A DNA stretch of 13,177 bases from Hydrogenothermus sp. (GCA_003978675.1 QNYP01000090.1:1-13177), one strand, 5' to 3'. Counted from the stretch's first letter, positions 1 through 7,619 are shown. Numbers and translations: made by a program. The notes: generated by a model not told the origin, from the letters alone.

Positions 1-110
1 AGCTCTATAATGTCAATTCCTTTTTCTTTTGCAGTTTCTACAGTTTTTTCAAACTCTTTATCTTCAACAGGTAAAGCAATAAGAGGTTTTTCCCCAAGAC
101 TTATCAATGT
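1..110 (-). pseudogene. aroD: Inverted N-terminal fragment of aroD (artefactual orientation)
   Basis: Read on the - strand this piece translates without a stop as TLISLGEKPLIALPVEDKEF and onward into EKTVETAKEKGIDIIEL. That is the first beta-alpha unit of a type I dehydroquinase, the part missing from the + strand copy starting at 111. The true gene is best rebuilt as the reverse complement of 39-110 joined to 111-749. The initiator codon still lies outside the window, probably only a few residues upstream. The fragment should not be counted as a separate gene. Confidence 0.8.
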
Positions 111-148
111 GAAACTGCAAAAGAAAAAGGAATTGACATTATAGAGCT
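1..148. repeat. Inverted repeat (38-bp arms) at left end, probable fold-back chimera
   Basis: Bases 1-38 are the exact reverse complement of 111-148, with 72 bases between the arms. Read on the - strand, 110 down to 1 encodes the N-terminal part of the same AroD protein that continues on the + strand from 111. One gene therefore appears folded back on itself. This is the usual form of a multiple-displacement-amplification or assembly chimera at a contig end. A natural inverted duplication is possible but less likely, because it would destroy aroD. Confidence 0.9.
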
Positions 149-749
149 TAGAATAGACCAATTTTCCGATAGAAGTTTAGATTATGTGGTAAATAAAGCA
201 TCTTTTGTAAAAGAACTTGGTCTTGGTATTATAGCTACAATTAGGTCTGCAAAAGAAGGTGGAACCCATATATCAGATTATGAAAGGGAAAGAATTTTTA
301 AAGCAGTTGCTCCTTACAGTGATATTTTAGATATAGAGCTTTCTTCAGAAACTATGATAGAAAAAGTTATAAAAATTTCAAAAGAAAACAATTGCTTAAC
401 TTTAATTTCTTACCATGATTTTGAAAAAACTCCGTCAGAAGAAGAAATACAGAAAATTATAGACAAAGCTGTTTCTAAAGAAGCAGATATTGTTAAATAT
501 GCCTTTAAGGCAAAAACTTTTGATGATGTTTCAAGAATTTTATGTATAACAAATAAAAACAGGGATAAAAAATTAGTAGCCATTGCTATGGGAGAGCTTG
601 GAAGAATAACTAGAATGGCAGGTTTTGCGTTTGGTTCGCTTATTACTTATACATACATAGGGGTTGCTTTTGCCCCAGGACAGATAGAAGTAGATAAGTT
701 AAAAGAAGATATGATTTTTTACGGTTTATTAGAGGAGGAAAGGGAGTAA
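111..749 (+). CDS. aroD: 3-dehydroquinate dehydratase, type I (5'-truncated by fold-back)
   Basis: AroD dehydrates 3-dehydroquinate to 3-dehydroshikimate, the third step of the cytosolic shikimate pathway, through a Schiff-base lysine. Typical type I residues are visible: ELR at 144-152, the YHDFEKTP block with its general-acid/base His codon at 414, the Schiff-base Lys at 495 in DIVKYAF, an Arg at 612 before AGFAFGS, and the Gln at 681 in FAPGQ. The reading frame is continuous with genuine AroD sequence back to 111. The first in-frame start-like codon, GTG at 186, therefore lies inside the gene and is not the start. About 24 N-terminal residues are found inverted in 1-110. The stop TAA overlaps the ATG of the next gene by one base, which suggests translational coupling. 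A GGAGG-like sequence near 733-738 serves that next gene. Confidence 0.88.
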   Translation, partial: ETAKEKGIDIIELRIDQFSDRSLDYVVNKASFVKELGLGIIATIRSAKEGGTHISDYERERIFKAVAPYSDILDIELSSETMIEKVIKISKENNCLTLISYHDFEKTPSEEEIQKIIDKAVSKEADIVKYAFKAKTFDDVSRILCITNKNRDKKLVAIAMGELGRITRMAGFAFGSLITYTYIGVAFAPGQIEVDKLKEDMIFYGLLEEERE

Positions 750-1609
750 TGCCGTATAGTATGACAGGTTTTGCTTTTGCTGAAGAAACTTTTGGAGATT
801 TAGATGTATCCATAAAAATTAAATCTGTAAATAACAAAGGTATAGATATATCTGTAAAAGCACCTAGAGATATTTTATTCTTTATAGAACCTGATGTTAG
901 AAGCCTGATTAAAGAAAGCTTAGCAAGAGGAAGTATTCAAACATTTATAGATATCAAGAAAAAATCTATAGAGCTTTCTTTTTCTGTAGAGATCCTAAAA
1001 AAAGCAGTGGAAGAAGTAAAAAAACAAACTAGATATGCAGGTTTAAATTTATCTGATGACAGAGTTTATGAAGTCGCTGTAGAAATTGCATCAAACTTTG
1101 AAGAAGAAGAAAAAATAGATAATGAAACTAAAGAAAAAATTCTTGGAGTTTTAAAACTAGCTATAGATAAACTAAAAGAAGAAAGAAAAAAAGAAGGTGA
1201 AAAATTAGTCTTAGATATAAAACAAAGATTAGACAGGATTGAAAATTTAGTTAACAAAATAGAAGCTGAAAAAGAGCAAATTATAAGCAAAGCTCAAGAA
1301 AAAATAACAGAAAAACTAAAGCAACTTCTTGGGGAAAATTATTCAGAAAGAGCTTTTATAGAAGCAACAATTTTAGCAGATAAAATGGATATTACAGAGG
1401 AAATTGTTAGGCTAAAATCACATATAAAAAGATTTAACGAATTACTTACCAAGGATGAACCAGTTGGTAGAAAAATGGATTTTTTATGTCAGGAAATGCA
1501 TAGAGAAATAAACACACTTGGAAATAAAATGCCTGATTTTAGCGAATATACAGTGGAAATGAAAACAGAATTGGAAAAAATTCGCCAACAAGTTCAGAAT
1601 ATAGAATAG
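749..1609 (+). CDS. yicC: YicC/YloC family endoribonuclease
   Basis: The protein has 286 aa, the usual family length. It starts with the family's MTGF signature (residues 5-8, MPYSMTGF). The C-terminal DUF1732 region carries GRKMDFLCQEMHREINTLGN-type sequence followed by KTELEKIRQQVQNIE. The middle, about residues 120-200, is charged and probably coiled coil. E. coli YicC is known as a cytosolic hexameric RNase that opens and cleaves structured RNA. That activity is inferred here from family membership alone. The ATG at 749 lies inside the aroD stop (TAATG), with AGAGGAGGAAAGGG just upstream, so the start is secure. In many bacteria yicC precedes gmk and rpoZ; here it precedes a small membrane protein and a PHP protein. 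Confidence 0.88.
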   Translation: MPYSMTGFAFAEETFGDLDVSIKIKSVNNKGIDISVKAPRDILFFIEPDVRSLIKESLARGSIQTFIDIKKKSIELSFSVEILKKAVEEVKKQTRYAGLNLSDDRVYEVAVEIASNFEEEEKIDNETKEKILGVLKLAIDKLKEERKKEGEKLVLDIKQRLDRIENLVNKIEAEKEQIISKAQEKITEKLKQLLGENYSERAFIEATILADKMDITEEIVRLKSHIKRFNELLTKDEPVGRKMDFLCQEMHREINTLGNKMPDFSEYTVEMKTELEKIRQQVQNIE

Positions 1610-1619
1610 AGGTTAGTTT

Positions 1620-1844
1620 ATGTTTGTTTATTTTTTGTACATATTAACTGTTTTAATAGGAATATATGCAGTATTTACAAATTTACCTGCATTGTTAGAA
1701 ATAGGAATGCCTAAAAATGAGATAATGTTTGCAAAATTTATGGTTTCATTTTTTCCAGTGGTAGTTGGTCTATTTATGATTTATTTTGGAACTACTAGTA
1801 TTTACTCTCTTGTAAAAAAATCTAAAAAGGAAGATGAAAATTGA
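1620..1844 (+). CDS. Small two-helix membrane protein of unknown function
   Basis: I do not recognise this 74-aa protein. It has two hydrophobic segments, about residues 2-24 and 41-62, each long enough to span the membrane. A short polar link (GMPKNE) joins them, and the lysine-rich tail (LVKKSKKEDEN) would probably face the cytoplasm, putting both termini inside. An AGAGG at 1608-1612 lies 7 bases before the ATG. The stop TGA (1842-1844) overlaps the TTG start of the PHP gene by four bases, a strong sign of coupled translation. It may therefore act with the PHP protein at the membrane. No enzymatic motif is visible. Confidence 0.75.
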   Translation: MFVYFLYILTVLIGIYAVFTNLPALLEIGMPKNEIMFAKFMVSFFPVVVGLFMIYFGTTSIYSLVKKSKKEDEN

Positions 1845-2926
1845 TATGGACTTTTATAGTTTTTATTTTAACAGTTATCGTTTTCATTCTATGGCTAGAA
1901 TTTACTCCAATAAAAAAATTAACCTTAAAAGAAAGAGATACTTTAGAAGGCAAAAACTTTCCCAGCAATCTTTATACTTATAAAGTAATTACTCACATAC
2001 ATACTCAATTTTCATTTGATTCTTTAGGAAAGCCTGAAGATATAAAAAAAGCTATGAAAAAAAATGACATAGACTATGTTTTTGTAACAGACCACGATAA
2101 TGATTATTTCAAACACTTTGAAGATGATAAAGTGTTTGCAGGTATAGAAGTAAACACAGAAGGAGAAAAAGGGAGACTTTTAAAACTTGGAGGTATCCTT
2201 CCTGTAATATCTCATCCAAATAACAAAAAGGTAAAACATTACCAGTGGAGAGATGAATATAAAGAAGGGTATTTGTATGAACTGTTAAATTTCAAAGATG
2301 TTTTAACTGAAAATAGGAAAAAAGTTTACTTTATTCTCGTAAAAAATGCTATTTTATACCCAATTTTTAAAAGAATAACTAGAAAATGGTATACATTAGT
2401 TCCTCTAGAAAAGTGGATTGAAAAATATTTTAAAGTGGCATCTCATTTAAAAATTGTTTGTGGTTTAGACCTTCATGTAAAGTTATCTTATAAAGAATCT
2501 ACTTTTGCAAAAAATATTCCTTCTTATGAGGAAGGATTTACTTGGCTTGTTAATTATATTATTACTGATAAAAAGCTATCCTCCAAAGATGATGTTCTAA
2601 ATACCCTATCAAAAGGACACAGCAGTATATCAATAAACCAAAACTTTATAGATATTTGGCTTGAAAATCAAGGAAAAATAATACCTTTTGGAGAAAGTAC
2701 AAAGATTGGTAGTAAAGTTTACTTAAATTTTAATAAAGATAAAGTTGTTAAAATCTTAAAAAAAGATAACAATCCTATTTTAATTACAGAAAAGAAAAAA
2801 TTTGGATACACTTTAGAAAAAGAAGGGAAATACCATATAGAATGCTATGAATATGATTTTAAAATAGGGGAGATTTATTTTGGATTTAGACCGATTTTTA
2901 TTTCTAATTTAACAAAAGTTATTTAA
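1841..2926 (+). CDS. Membrane-anchored PHP-domain phosphoesterase
   Basis: The 361-aa protein begins with one hydrophobic helix (about residues 2-20) and continues with a PHP metallo-phosphoesterase fold. Metal-binding motifs seen in order are HIH in THIHTQFSFDS, DHD in VTDHDND, GIEVNTE, the His of ISHPNN and DLH in CGLDLHVKL. The metal site therefore looks complete. The end, about residues 285-361, resembles the beta-rich tail that follows many stand-alone PHP domains (FRPIFISN). The substrate cannot be read from the sequence. Relatives cleave phosphoester bonds in nucleotides, histidinol phosphate or DNA. The start is TTG at 1841: AAGGAAG lies 7 bases upstream, the nearby ATG at 1846 is out of frame, and this start overlaps the preceding stop. 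The anchor would hold the enzyme at the inner membrane. Confidence 0.8.
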   Translation: MIWTFIVFILTVIVFILWLEFTPIKKLTLKERDTLEGKNFPSNLYTYKVITHIHTQFSFDSLGKPEDIKKAMKKNDIDYVFVTDHDNDYFKHFEDDKVFAGIEVNTEGEKGRLLKLGGILPVISHPNNKKVKHYQWRDEYKEGYLYELLNFKDVLTENRKKVYFILVKNAILYPIFKRITRKWYTLVPLEKWIEKYFKVASHLKIVCGLDLHVKLSYKESTFAKNIPSYEEGFTWLVNYIITDKKLSSKDDVLNTLSKGHSSISINQNFIDIWLENQGKIIPFGESTKIGSKVYLNFNKDKVVKILKKDNNPILITEKKKFGYTLEKEGKYHIECYEYDFKIGEIYFGFRPIFISNLTKVI

Positions 2927-2940
2927 ATGAGGAGAAAGCT

Positions 2941-3999
2941 ATGGGAAGAATAATTCCGGAAAGTAAAGAAATTTATAAGGTAGTTTTTGATGACTTCTTT
3001 AAAACCCCTGTTCATATAAGGAATGAAGATGAATTCAAAGAGCTTATTAATTCTATGAAAGAAGAAAAAAATTTTGAAGAAGCAAAAAGGTTAACAAAAC
3101 AATGGGTAAATTTAAAAAAAGATAGATTTAAAATAAACTATCACGGTAAATTTATAAACCTTGGGCAAAAAACTGCAATTATGGGAATATTAAACATCAC
3201 ACCTGATTCATTTTCAGATGGAGGGATTTATTACAAAAATATAGACAAAGCCATTGAAAGAATATCACAAATGCTTGATGAAGGAGCAGATATTATCGAT
3301 ATAGGAGGAGAATCTACAAGACCAGGAGCAGAACCTGTTTCTGCTTTTGAAGAACTAGAAAGGGTAATTCCAATTATTACAGAAGCAAGAAAACAACTTG
3401 GAAATGATTTTTTTATTTCAATTGATACATACAAAGCAAAAGTTGCAGAAGAAGCTTTAAAAGCTGGAGCAGATATTGTTAATGATATAAGTGCAATGAG
3501 TTTTGATAAAGATATGGCAAAAGTTATTGCTGATTTTGATTGTCCTGTAATTTTAAACCACATAAAAGGAACTCCTAAAAATATGCAAAAAAATCCTTAC
3601 TATGATGATGTAGTTGAAGAAATAATAAACTTTTTAGAGCAACAAATTGATTACGGAATAAAAAAAGGAATTAGAGAAGATAGATTTATAATAGACCCTG
3701 GAATAGGTTTTGGTAAAAATGTGGAACATAATGTTGAAATAATAAAAAGACTATCAGAATTGAAAGTTTTAGGGCTTCCTATTTTAATAGGTATATCAAG
3801 AAAATCTTTCATTGGCTTAATCCTTAAAAACCTCTTAGGAAAATCAGAATATCCTCCGAAAGAAAGAATAAATGGGACTTTAGCAGCAACTGCTATGGCA
3901 GTTTTAAATGGAGTACATATAGTTAGAGTTCATGATGTGAAAGAAACTGCAGAATTTTTAACAATTTTAGACACAATTAGAGGATATAGGCTTGTATGA
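2941..3999 (+). CDS. folP: Dihydropteroate synthase with N-terminal extension
   Basis: FolP joins p-aminobenzoate to 6-hydroxymethyl-dihydropterin diphosphate to form dihydropteroate in folate synthesis. The TIM-barrel signatures are all present: MGILNITPDSFSDGG (residues 81-95), IDIGGESTRPGA, SIDTYKA, DIVNDIS, ILNHIKGTP, DPGIGFGK, IGISRKSFIG and the closing RVHDVKET. The protein has 352 aa, whereas usual FolP is about 270-285 aa. The excess is an N-terminal extension of some 60 residues that is charged and helical (EEAKRLTKQW region). An RBS GAGGAGAAAG lies just before the ATG at 2941, so the long start is well supported. The gene end overlaps cdaA by 8 bases, so the two are probably translated together. 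Confidence 0.93.
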   Translation: MGRIIPESKEIYKVVFDDFFKTPVHIRNEDEFKELINSMKEEKNFEEAKRLTKQWVNLKKDRFKINYHGKFINLGQKTAIMGILNITPDSFSDGGIYYKNIDKAIERISQMLDEGADIIDIGGESTRPGAEPVSAFEELERVIPIITEARKQLGNDFFISIDTYKAKVAEEALKAGADIVNDISAMSFDKDMAKVIADFDCPVILNHIKGTPKNMQKNPYYDDVVEEIINFLEQQIDYGIKKGIREDRFIIDPGIGFGKNVEHNVEIIKRLSELKVLGLPILIGISRKSFIGLILKNLLGKSEYPPKERINGTLAATAMAVLNGVHIVRVHDVKETAEFLTILDTIRGYRLV

Positions 4000-4837
4000 G
4001 ATTTTTCAAATAATAAAAGGTATAAAACTTAACGATGTAATTGATATACTGCTAACAGCTACGCTTATATACTTTTTACTTAAATTTCTTATTGGAACAA
4101 GAGGTTGGCAAATATTAATAGGTATTTTTGTAATTCTCGTAGTCTGGTTTTTTGCAAAATTATTCAATTTAACAACTATTAGCTGGATTTTTGATAATTT
4201 ATGGGCAGTTGGTTTATTCCTTTTAATTGTAGTATTCCAACCAGAACTTAGACGGGGACTTGCAAAGATTGGTGAAGGGCAATTTTTACCTTCTGCATTT
4301 TTATCTCAAAAAAAGGTTATAGATGAAGTTATTAGAGCATGTATATTCTTAGCAGAAAGAAAAATTGGAGCATTAATTGTTTTTGAAAGGAGTATAGATT
4401 TAGAAAATTATGTTGAAGGTTGCGTAAAACTAAATTCAGAAGTTTCTTTAGAGCTTTTGATTTCTATCTTTACTCCTCAAACTCCTTTACACGATGGAGC
4501 TGTAATTATAAAAGGACAAAAAATTGCTTCTGCTAGATGCTTTTTACCTTTAACCATAAACCCTAATGTACCTAAAAATATTGGAACCAGACATAGAGCA
4601 GCGATAGGTATTTCAGAAGAAACAGATGCTATAGCCCTTATAGTATCTGAAGAAAGAGGAGAAATATCTATGGCTGTAAATGGTATTTTATATAGAGATT
4701 TAGATACTCTTGCACTTCAAGAAAGGCTTTCTGTTTACCTTGGAATAAGAAGAAATACTTGGTTTAATAAACTTAAAAGGAAATACAAAAAAGTAATAAA
4801 GAAAAAAGATGGAAAAAATAAGAAAACCACTGCTTAA
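3992..4837 (+). CDS. cdaA: Diadenylate cyclase CdaA (membrane type)
   Basis: CdaA makes cyclic di-AMP from two ATP at the inner face of the membrane. Three hydrophobic helices are seen at about residues 18-34, 38-55 and 66-82. They lead through FQPELRRGL into the DAC domain, where the catalytic DGA (168-170, in TPLHDGAVI) and RHR (200-202, in GTRHRAAIG) motifs are intact. The length of 281 aa is normal for the family. The start is TTG at 3992, inside the end of folP, with AGAGG at 3979-3983. The ATG at 3996 is out of frame and stops after six codons. The last 29 bases overlap the next gene, cdaR. A lysine-rich tail (KLKRKYKKVIKKKDGKNKK) ends the protein. c-di-AMP commonly controls potassium and osmotic balance. 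Confidence 0.93.
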   Translation: MYEIFQIIKGIKLNDVIDILLTATLIYFLLKFLIGTRGWQILIGIFVILVVWFFAKLFNLTTISWIFDNLWAVGLFLLIVVFQPELRRGLAKIGEGQFLPSAFLSQKKVIDEVIRACIFLAERKIGALIVFERSIDLENYVEGCVKLNSEVSLELLISIFTPQTPLHDGAVIIKGQKIASARCFLPLTINPNVPKNIGTRHRAAIGISEETDAIALIVSEERGEISMAVNGILYRDLDTLALQERLSVYLGIRRNTWFNKLKRKYKKVIKKKDGKNKKTTA

Positions 4838-5183
4838 CAATTGGTATTTAAAGATTTTTGCTCTTTTTGTTGCATTTTTACTTTGGTTAAATTTAAATTA
4901 CTTTGAAAGAGCTAAATTTGAACTTGTTATTCCTGTTGAAGTAATAAATTTACCTGAAAATTATAAAGTGGAGAGAATTTATCCTAATAAAGTAAATGTT
5001 TCAGTTGAGGGGAATATTAAAAACTTATCTAGGTTAAAACTTTCTAAAATAAAAGCATTTTGCGATGCTTCAAATGTAAAAATTGGAGAAAATGAACTTC
5101 CTGTAATTGTTCAAAGTAAAGAAAAAAGTTTAACTATAAAAAAAGTTGAACCTTCTTATATCAAGGTTTACATTAAACACTAA
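4809..5183 (+). CDS. cdaR: YbbR-domain protein, CdaR-like regulator of CdaA
   Basis: The protein has 124 aa. It has a typical YbbR start: a short basic head, then NNWYLKIFALFVAFLLWLNL as the single membrane helix (about residues 10-29). One YbbR beta-domain follows on the outer side (VIPVEVINLP, PNKVNVSVEGN, ELPVIVQ, PSYIKVYI). Firmicute CdaR carries several YbbR repeats and exceeds 300 aa; here there is only one. CdaR is known to bind and modulate CdaA, and the 29-base overlap with cdaA fits that partnership. glmM, which often follows in other bacteria, is absent because the + strand operon ends here. The last 11 bases overlap the convergent deacetylase gene. Confidence 0.82.
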   Translation: MEKIRKPLLNNWYLKIFALFVAFLLWLNLNYFERAKFELVIPVEVINLPENYKVERIYPNKVNVSVEGNIKNLSRLKLSKIKAFCDASNVKIGENELPVIVQSKEKSLTIKKVEPSYIKVYIKH

Positions 5184-6093
5184 GCATTTTTTCTACTGTA
5201 ATTTTTGCACTTGCTCCAAGTGCTGGTAAATCATATCCTCCTTCTAACATAAAAATAAATGGAGTGTTTGCAGATTTTAATATATATTCAACAATTTTCC
5301 CTATTCCTTCTGTAGAAACTTCTAAATATGCAAGTGGGTCATCTTTGTGTAAATCATATCCTGCAGAAACTAGGATTATATCTGGATTAAATTTGTTTAC
5401 TAGGTTAGGTAGCATTTCACCATAAACAACTTCATAATCTTCATCATTACTACCTGCTGACATAGGTACATTATAATTGTATCCTAAACCCCTACCTGCC
5501 CCTTTTTCATTCTCTGCTCCAGTTCCAGGATAAAATGGATACTGATGTGTTGAAAAGTAAAATACTGTATCATCTTCCCAGAATGCCTTTTGGGTTCCGT
5601 TTCCATGATGAGCATCGATATCAATTATAAATACTTTTTCATAACCTTGTTTTTGTGCATATCTTGCAGTTATTGCAATATTATTAAAAATACAAAAACC
5701 CATTGCTTTTGAGTATTCTGCATGGTGTCCAGGAGGTCTAACATTGGCAAAAACTCTCTCTACTAAACCTTCCTTAATTTTATCTACTGCTTCTAGTCCT
5801 GCTCCAACTGCATAAGTTGCAACTTCATAACTTTCTGAAACACAGTAAGTATCAGGGTCAAGCCATGTTCCCCCTGCAGAGCATAAATCCATAATCTCCT
5901 GTGGATAGTAAACATCATGAACCATAGCTATATCTTTGGCTGTGGCTCTACGAGGCTTTATTTGAATTAACTTATCTTTTAGGCTTTGTAGAGCATTATC
6001 AATTGCAACAACCCTTTCCGGTCTTTCTGGGTGCTCTCTAGGTGGTTTATGCTCTGTATATAACTCTTTGTATATGTATCCTACTTTTTTCAT
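5173..6093 (-). CDS. HDAC-superfamily deacetylase (AcuC / class II type)
   Basis: The 306-aa protein has all the histone-deacetylase hallmarks. The charge-relay pair is RPPGHHAE (His123-124). Zinc ligands are Asp160 and His162 in DIDAHHGNG and Asp247 in GYDLHKDDP. The transition-state Tyr287 lies in EGGYDL. A class II-like N-terminus (HPERPERV) is also present. Such bacterial enzymes remove acetyl groups from polyamines, small amides or protein lysines, and the sequence does not say which. AcuC was first linked to acetyl-CoA synthetase control, but no acs gene is nearby. The start ATG overlaps the NYN gene stop by four bases (ATGA), so the two form a coupled pair. The 3' end overlaps cdaR on the opposite strand by 11 bp. 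Confidence 0.88.
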   Translation of the reverse strand: MKKVGYIYKELYTEHKPPREHPERPERVVAIDNALQSLKDKLIQIKPRRATAKDIAMVHDVYYPQEIMDLCSAGGTWLDPDTYCVSESYEVATYAVGAGLEAVDKIKEGLVERVFANVRPPGHHAEYSKAMGFCIFNNIAITARYAQKQGYEKVFIIDIDAHHGNGTQKAFWEDDTVFYFSTHQYPFYPGTGAENEKGAGRGLGYNYNVPMSAGSNDEDYEVVYGEMLPNLVNKFNPDIILVSAGYDLHKDDPLAYLEVSTEGIGKIVEYILKSANTPFIFMLEGGYDLPALGASAKITVEKMLSV

Positions 6094-6773
6094 TTTTTCT
6101 CCTCTTTTTTTGAAAATATAGCCTTTAGTTTTTTTAGTAGTTTAACTATAAAGTTTTCATTTTTTGTTTTTTCTATTTGCTTTGGTTTATTTAAAGGCAT
6201 TGTAAATTTATGTGCTACATTATCAAGTAATAAAAATGAATCACAAACTTTTCTAAGTTCGTAAGAGCTTGTTCTTTTAAATGATGCATTTTCTACTCTT
6301 TTCCCAAGTTCTTGAATTTCTTCAACTACTGGGACATAATCACTGTCTCCACTTACCAAAATAGCAGTATCATAAGCATCTCTAAACGCTAAGCTTACCA
6401 TATCTGTTGCAAGCAAAACATCTACTCCTTTTTCTATATAGCCTTCAGGGGTTTTTTTTAGAGGCATTGTTTTTACTTTTATACCTAACTTTTGAAGCTC
6501 ATTTAGAAATCCTTCTTGTTTTTTCCACTGCTGAAATAAATCTTCTCTTTCTTGTATCATATCTTGGCTAGGAATGCCTGTATAAAAATACGCTCTAAGC
6601 AACCATCTATCTCTTTTTAACAGGTTTATTAGCTTTTTATAGTCTATTTTTATCTTTAAATAATTTGATGCGTGGAACATATTTCCTGCGTCAATGAATA
6701 TTGCTACTCTTTCATTTATATATCTATATTCTATTTGTTTAGTTTGAGGTTTTCTCTTTAATATGTTTAGCAA
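6090..6773 (-). CDS. NYN-domain (LabA/DUF88-like) putative ribonuclease
   Basis: The 227-aa protein carries a PIN-like NYN domain at about residues 20-180. Acidic and polar residues expected at the metal site are seen as Asp28 and Asn31 (FIDAGNMF), Asp118 (KGVDVLLATD) and Asp143/Asp145 (LVSGDSDYVP). Related proteins are predicted or shown to be RNases, but no direct function can be assigned. The C-terminal tail, about 195-227, is rich in lysine (KKLKAIFSKKEEKK) and could bind nucleic acid or lipid. The start is TTG at 6773, with GAGGAAAG upstream on the - strand; no ATG fits the domain start. It is the first gene of a two-gene unit with the deacetylase, apparently driven by the promoter at 6812-6840. 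Confidence 0.8.
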   Translation of the reverse strand: MLNILKRKPQTKQIEYRYINERVAIFIDAGNMFHASNYLKIKIDYKKLINLLKRDRWLLRAYFYTGIPSQDMIQEREDLFQQWKKQEGFLNELQKLGIKVKTMPLKKTPEGYIEKGVDVLLATDMVSLAFRDAYDTAILVSGDSDYVPVVEEIQELGKRVENASFKRTSSYELRKVCDSFLLLDNVAHKFTMPLNKPKQIEKTKNENFIVKLLKKLKAIFSKKEEKK

Positions 6774-6811
6774 ATTTCTTCTTTCCTCTTGTATATTTTG
6801 TTTATAACAAA

Positions 6812-6840
6812 AATATAAAATTTTGTTAGTCCCTTTTCAA
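6812..6840 (-). promoter_or_regulatory. Probable sigma70-type promoter for the NYN-deacetylase pair
   Basis: On the - strand, TTGAAA (6840-6835) and TATATT (6817-6812) are separated by exactly 17 bases, each one mismatch from consensus. The -35 box begins right after the murI stop. Transcription would start near 6805, giving a leader of about 32 bases before the TTG start of the NYN gene. The 69-base gap stands out in an otherwise overlapping cluster, which supports a promoter. AT-rich background makes chance matches possible. Confidence 0.5.
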
Positions 6841-6842
6841 GC

Positions 6843-7619
6843 TTACAAAGAGCATATTTTTGATAACTCCACTTTTTCTAAGGGTATTTCAGGAAGTAAA
6901 AAATTCTTTAATGTATAAAAAGAAGGAGCTTCATCTGTAATAAATATTTTTTTGTGTGAATTTTTTTGTATGTTGTGCAAAAATTTTTTCACATAGCTAT
7001 TAATTGTGTTTGTAGAATCTACTATATTTATGTAAGGATAAAGGGTTAATATCTCTTCTTTTAACAGTGGATAATGGGTGCAACCTAAAATAAGAGTATC
7101 TATATCTTTATCTATAATTTCTTGAAGATAGTCTTTAATTATTAACCTTGTTATTTCTCCTTTTATTCTACCTTCTTCAACTAATGGAACAAAAAGGGGA
7201 CATGGTTTTGAAAAAACTTCTGCTCCATTTTCTTTTAATAGTTTTTGATAACTACCACTTCTAATTGTCGCTTGAGTTCCTATAACACCAATTCTTTTTG
7301 TTTTTGATATTTTTAAAGCGTATTCAACCCCAGGATTTATAACATCTATTACTGGGATATTTAAATAATTTTTCAGTGTATCAACAGCATAGGAAGATGC
7401 AGTATTACAGGCAACTATTAGAAGACTTATATCAAAGTTCTTCTTTAAAAATGTGGCACATTCTACACTATATCTTATTATTGTATCTTTCGATTTATTT
7501 CCATACGGAACCCTTGCTGTGTCTCCTAAATAAAAAATATTGGCATTTGGGAAGTCTTTAAGAATAGCCTTAAAAACAGTTAAACCACCTATTCCTGAGT
7601 CAAATATACCAATTGACAT
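6843..7619 (-). CDS. murI: Glutamate racemase
   Basis: MurI is a cytosolic enzyme that interconverts L- and D-glutamate, supplying D-Glu for the peptidoglycan stem peptide. The 258-aa length is normal. Family motifs are clear: IGIFDSGIGGLTV (residues 3-15), YLGDTARVPYGN, the first catalytic cysteine Cys71 in VACNTASS, and the second Cys180 in LGCTHYPLL. The ATG at 7619 overlaps the rsfS stop by one base (TAATG), so translation is probably coupled. The gene is followed by a 69-base gap with a promoter for the next unit. Together with lspA and secA upstream on this strand it forms a cell-envelope theme. Confidence 0.95.
   Translation of the reverse strand: MSIGIFDSGIGGLTVFKAILKDFPNANIFYLGDTARVPYGNKSKDTIIRYSVECATFLKKNFDISLLIVACNTASSYAVDTLKNYLNIPVIDVINPGVEYALKISKTKRIGVIGTQATIRSGSYQKLLKENGAEVFSKPCPLFVPLVEEGRIKGEITRLIIKDYLQEIIDKDIDTLILGCTHYPLLKEEILTLYPYINIVDSTNTINSYVKKFLHNIQKNSHKKIFITDEAPSFYTLKNFLLPEIPLEKVELSKICSL

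Noticed and set aside
1..148. Inverted repeat as a transposon end or large terminator hairpin
   Set aside because: Both arms are coding sequence of aroD and no transposase is present. The 72-base spacer is the rest of the same gene.
186..749. aroD starting at GTG 186
   Set aside because: Genuine AroD sequence (ETAKEKGIDIIELRIDQF) continues in frame upstream to 111. GTG at 186 encodes an internal Val in DYVVNK.
6785..6830. Terminator after murI (AACAAAA...TTTTGTT on the - strand)
   Set aside because: The stem has only A/T pairs apart from one C-G, has no clear T run after it, and overlaps a better promoter match.
7376..7561. 61-codon open frame on the + strand inside murI
   Set aside because: It lies opposite the conserved first-cysteine region of murI, has no RBS and no known domain.
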